Shown here in pieces: positions 61,844-64,000 of a stretch of DNA of 64,000 nt. This DNA is from Saksenaea vasiformis B4078 (taxonomy: Eukaryota; Mucoromycota; Mucoromycetes; Mucorales; Saksenaeaceae): positions 147,065 to 211,064 of the forward strand of contig JNDT01001781.1 of assembly GCA_000697055.1 (NCBI GenBank), given 5' to 3'. Positions within the stretch are counted from its first letter, which is position 1, and every line of letters begins with the position of its first letter. A program made the translations under genes and the position numbers. The notes beneath the pieces are model-generated. The model was not told the origin of the DNA. It searched no databases and saw only the letters and a program-made list of their open reading frames with translations.

Positions 61844-64000
61844 ATGGAACCCCTTGCTGAGGAAGGTCCGCCAAGGCAACGGCAACGACAACGATACCGC
61901 CAATCACTTCTACCGCGAACTGATGGCAAGATAGGAAGAATTACGAGAAAATTAAAGCTGTCCAGTTTTCTAAACAATGATTATAATACTTACGAGTGAA
62001 TATTCATTCCAGCAAGCAATATCTTCTTAACACGCTATTGACAGGAGCAATTGCGGGTCGTCGCCGAAGAATACCACGTCATGAAACGTGATGCGGTTAA
62101 CCTTGTCAACCTTCACTTGCGTCGCTGGGTAGAAGGACTGGGCACAGAGAACGCTTTCGATTTCCCACCCATTACGACTAGGATATTTTGGAGCAAGGCC
62201 TATAGGTTCGCCAACAACCGAGTGAGCACAGTGACCCGAGGTGTGGATGTAAGTACAGTATAGTTCTACCAAGCTGTCTAATGTAAATTACGTCGTTTAG
62301 CCTCAATGGCAGCTAGATCTCCTCCAAACGTTCATATTCCATTTTCACCCTCTTCGCCGGAACGTCGACGCGAACGAACGTAAGACATATATGCTACTTA
62401 CCGCTATTCGTTTGCACTGACTTGTTCCTAACCGTATACATAATAGCCTTTTATGAGAGCGTAGAAGTCCGGGGAGTATACACCGCATTTGCAGATACTT
62501 TTCCTGCTCAAATCATTCAAAGTACTTTGACGATCATATTATCAATACCCGACAATCATTCTTAATTTGCACCAATAGATGTAAAACGACATTTGGTGGT
62601 CAATGTCCCTATATTTCTGAAAATGGTCTTTCGCGCGTACTTTGTCCATCTGAAGGAACAGATTGGAGGGAACCTCCCCGGTGGCGGTCCAGCTCATCAT
62701 GGTAAATAAACTCGATTTAAAGGTCCAGTAACCTCATATCTATCATTTATAGCTGATGTAGCTGTAGCAAAGGTTCTCAACCATGAACCATTGCAGGATG
62801 ACGTATGGGAAGATATGCCTCGTCGAGCAGAAGTGGCAGAGTTCTACCGGTAAGTATGACAGATTAATTGTGTGTAATTGATTAACATCTTCGCCACTTT
62901 CATAGTATCCAGCATGAACTTTACGAACGTCATATGGCTGGTGTGGAAATCCATGATTTGGACCCGGAAGACGACGAAGCCGTTCCGCTCATGCAACATA
63001 TTGTTCAGTATATATATCACTTGCACCATTACAGTACCGAATATAACGGGAAACTCTGGTCATTGCTTCCGATAACCGACCATCAGATCGGCCATTTTCC
63101 CATATACACAAGAGTACTGTGGTATCTACTACGAGACGCCTACTTGGCAAACCAGCATGTTCCCGAACGGCTTCTGGTAACCAAGTTTACATAGTATATG
63201 CATCTGATACTTTTTCAATTTAGGGCCCACGACGAGGTCCACTCCGAAGAACGTTCATGCCTATACAACAATTCGAGCATCGATGCCGCGACAGCGAGTG
63301 GAAAGAGGCGATTTGGGAGGAAATTTTCGATATCGATAAATGTCAAGCGAAACGTCGGCGATTTGATCCTGAACGTAAGCAATCTTCTATTTTAAGTCTA
63401 TTATCCAACTGTCTTATTTCTTGAAGATGATCAACCAGAACTTCAGTTGGAGTTTGCATATTACTTGCAAACCGACGGAGTATCTGTCTCCGTACAATTC
63501 GACCGCCGTCGACCAGGTATGCCAAGGAAGAGTCTTCCGTTACTTACTGTGTTTCATAAGAACGATATCCATCTTCTAAACGAGATTTTCGACTGCTGCC
63601 CCGAGAGATGGATCTGAGTACTTGGCAAAGAGGAATATATCATCTGAATAAGGAGCCTCGTGGGCTAGACCAGGATCGATTAGCTCAGTCAAGAATCATT
63701 GGTGTAGATCCAGGCGTGTGACTGACAGTCGATCTCTTTCAGCATCTAACATTCTTATAGGGATCCGATCGTTGTTCACTGCCGTAGATACAAACGAAGC
63801 TATGGACACTCCGGAACTTCGCAACGCTCATTCTGCCACGATCAGTAATAAAGAGTACCAGTAAGTTACAGATGTCTCCCTATTATTGAGCTAATCTTGG
63901 TATCCATAGACTGCGGTCAATGTTTTCATGCTCGAAGCAGAATGAACTGAAATCTAGGACCGCGGCAGAAATACAGCCTCAGTACGACTTATTGACGAAC
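61844..64000 (+). CDS. Fanzor: eukaryotic TnpB-like RNA-guided nuclease homolog, partial (cut by window edge)
   Basis: Eukaryotic relative of TnpB/Cas12. At least ten exons are readable. Exon 1 (ATG 61844) is Arg/Gln-rich. Later exons encode REVWEGL-like helical stretches: NLVNLHLRRWVEGLG, EPFYESVEVRGVYTAFAD, NVKRHLVVNVPIFLKMVFRA, AEFYRIQHELYERHMAGVEI and GPRRGPLRRTFMPIQQF. Just before the nuclease core is YLQTDGVSVSVQFDRRRP, the strand block that precedes RuvC in Fanzors. Then RIIGVDPG-IRSLFTAVDTN, the RuvC-I motif with its catalytic Asp, split by a 50-nt intron. ISNKEYQ follows. RuvC-II and III lie beyond 64000. Introns restore frame at every junction except exon 1 to exon 2, which is off by one. 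No stop interrupts the rest, so the gene may be intact. Confidence 0.8.

Overview
The window is nuclear DNA of an early-diverging fungus, most likely Mucoromycota. Genes are split by many short GT-AG introns (mostly 35-75 nt) with CTNA-type branch points. Fungal marker genes include fused alpha-beta tryptophan synthase, a Kre9/Knh-type GPI protein and mitochondrial Qri7. The mobile-element remains (a MULE with FAR1/SWIM-like parts, a Fanzor, a Tc1-like helix-turn-helix, a retrotransposon Gag) fit the mucoralean mobilome as I know it. Genus cannot be settled from sequence reading alone.

Layout. 0-1.7 kb: a transposase-like remnant and the first copy of an undescribed dispersed repeat. 1.7-8.1 kb: URB1 (60S ribosome assembly). 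8.5-13.8 kb (minus): a large mosaic gene with three tandem MACPF-like modules, a FAR1/WRKY-GCM1-like zinc finger, MIR-like segments and Sel1 repeats. 14.5-17.3 kb: QRI7 and a convergent ROG1-type lipase. 18.2-26.3 kb: TM9SF protein, TCTP, GT2-like glycosyltransferase, hotdog thioesterase and MPDU1. 28.3-30.0 kb: a PWWP plus TFIIS-N-like chromatin protein. 30-34 kb: an orphan small protein and a Kre9-like GPI protein. 34.2-39.6 kb: a gene-poor stretch, followed by a decayed retrotransposon Gag and the largest copy of the dispersed repeat. 43.3-59.9 kb: a dense housekeeping block of mitochondrial TrpRS, HEM2, neutral sphingomyelinase, a tiny secreted protein (minus), ALDH, URI1, TRM6 (minus) and fused tryptophan synthase (minus). 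60-64 kb: a MULE transposase remnant and then a multi-exon Fanzor (eukaryotic TnpB relative) that runs off the right edge.

How the genes relate. There is no operon or biosynthetic cluster. Loose themes are ribosome and tRNA biology (URB1, QRI7, TRM6, WARS2, URI1, TCTP), secretory and membrane biology (TM9SF, MPDU1, GT2, Kre9-like, SMase, lipase) and metabolism (HEM2, TRP5, ALDH). The accessory signal lies in the mosaic MACPF-like/FAR1-like/Sel1 gene, the Fanzor, and a repeat family with four same-orientation copies in four different intergenic gaps. No tRNA, rRNA or CRISPR array was seen. Intron boundaries come from reading frame and consensus sites only; no transcript data were available.
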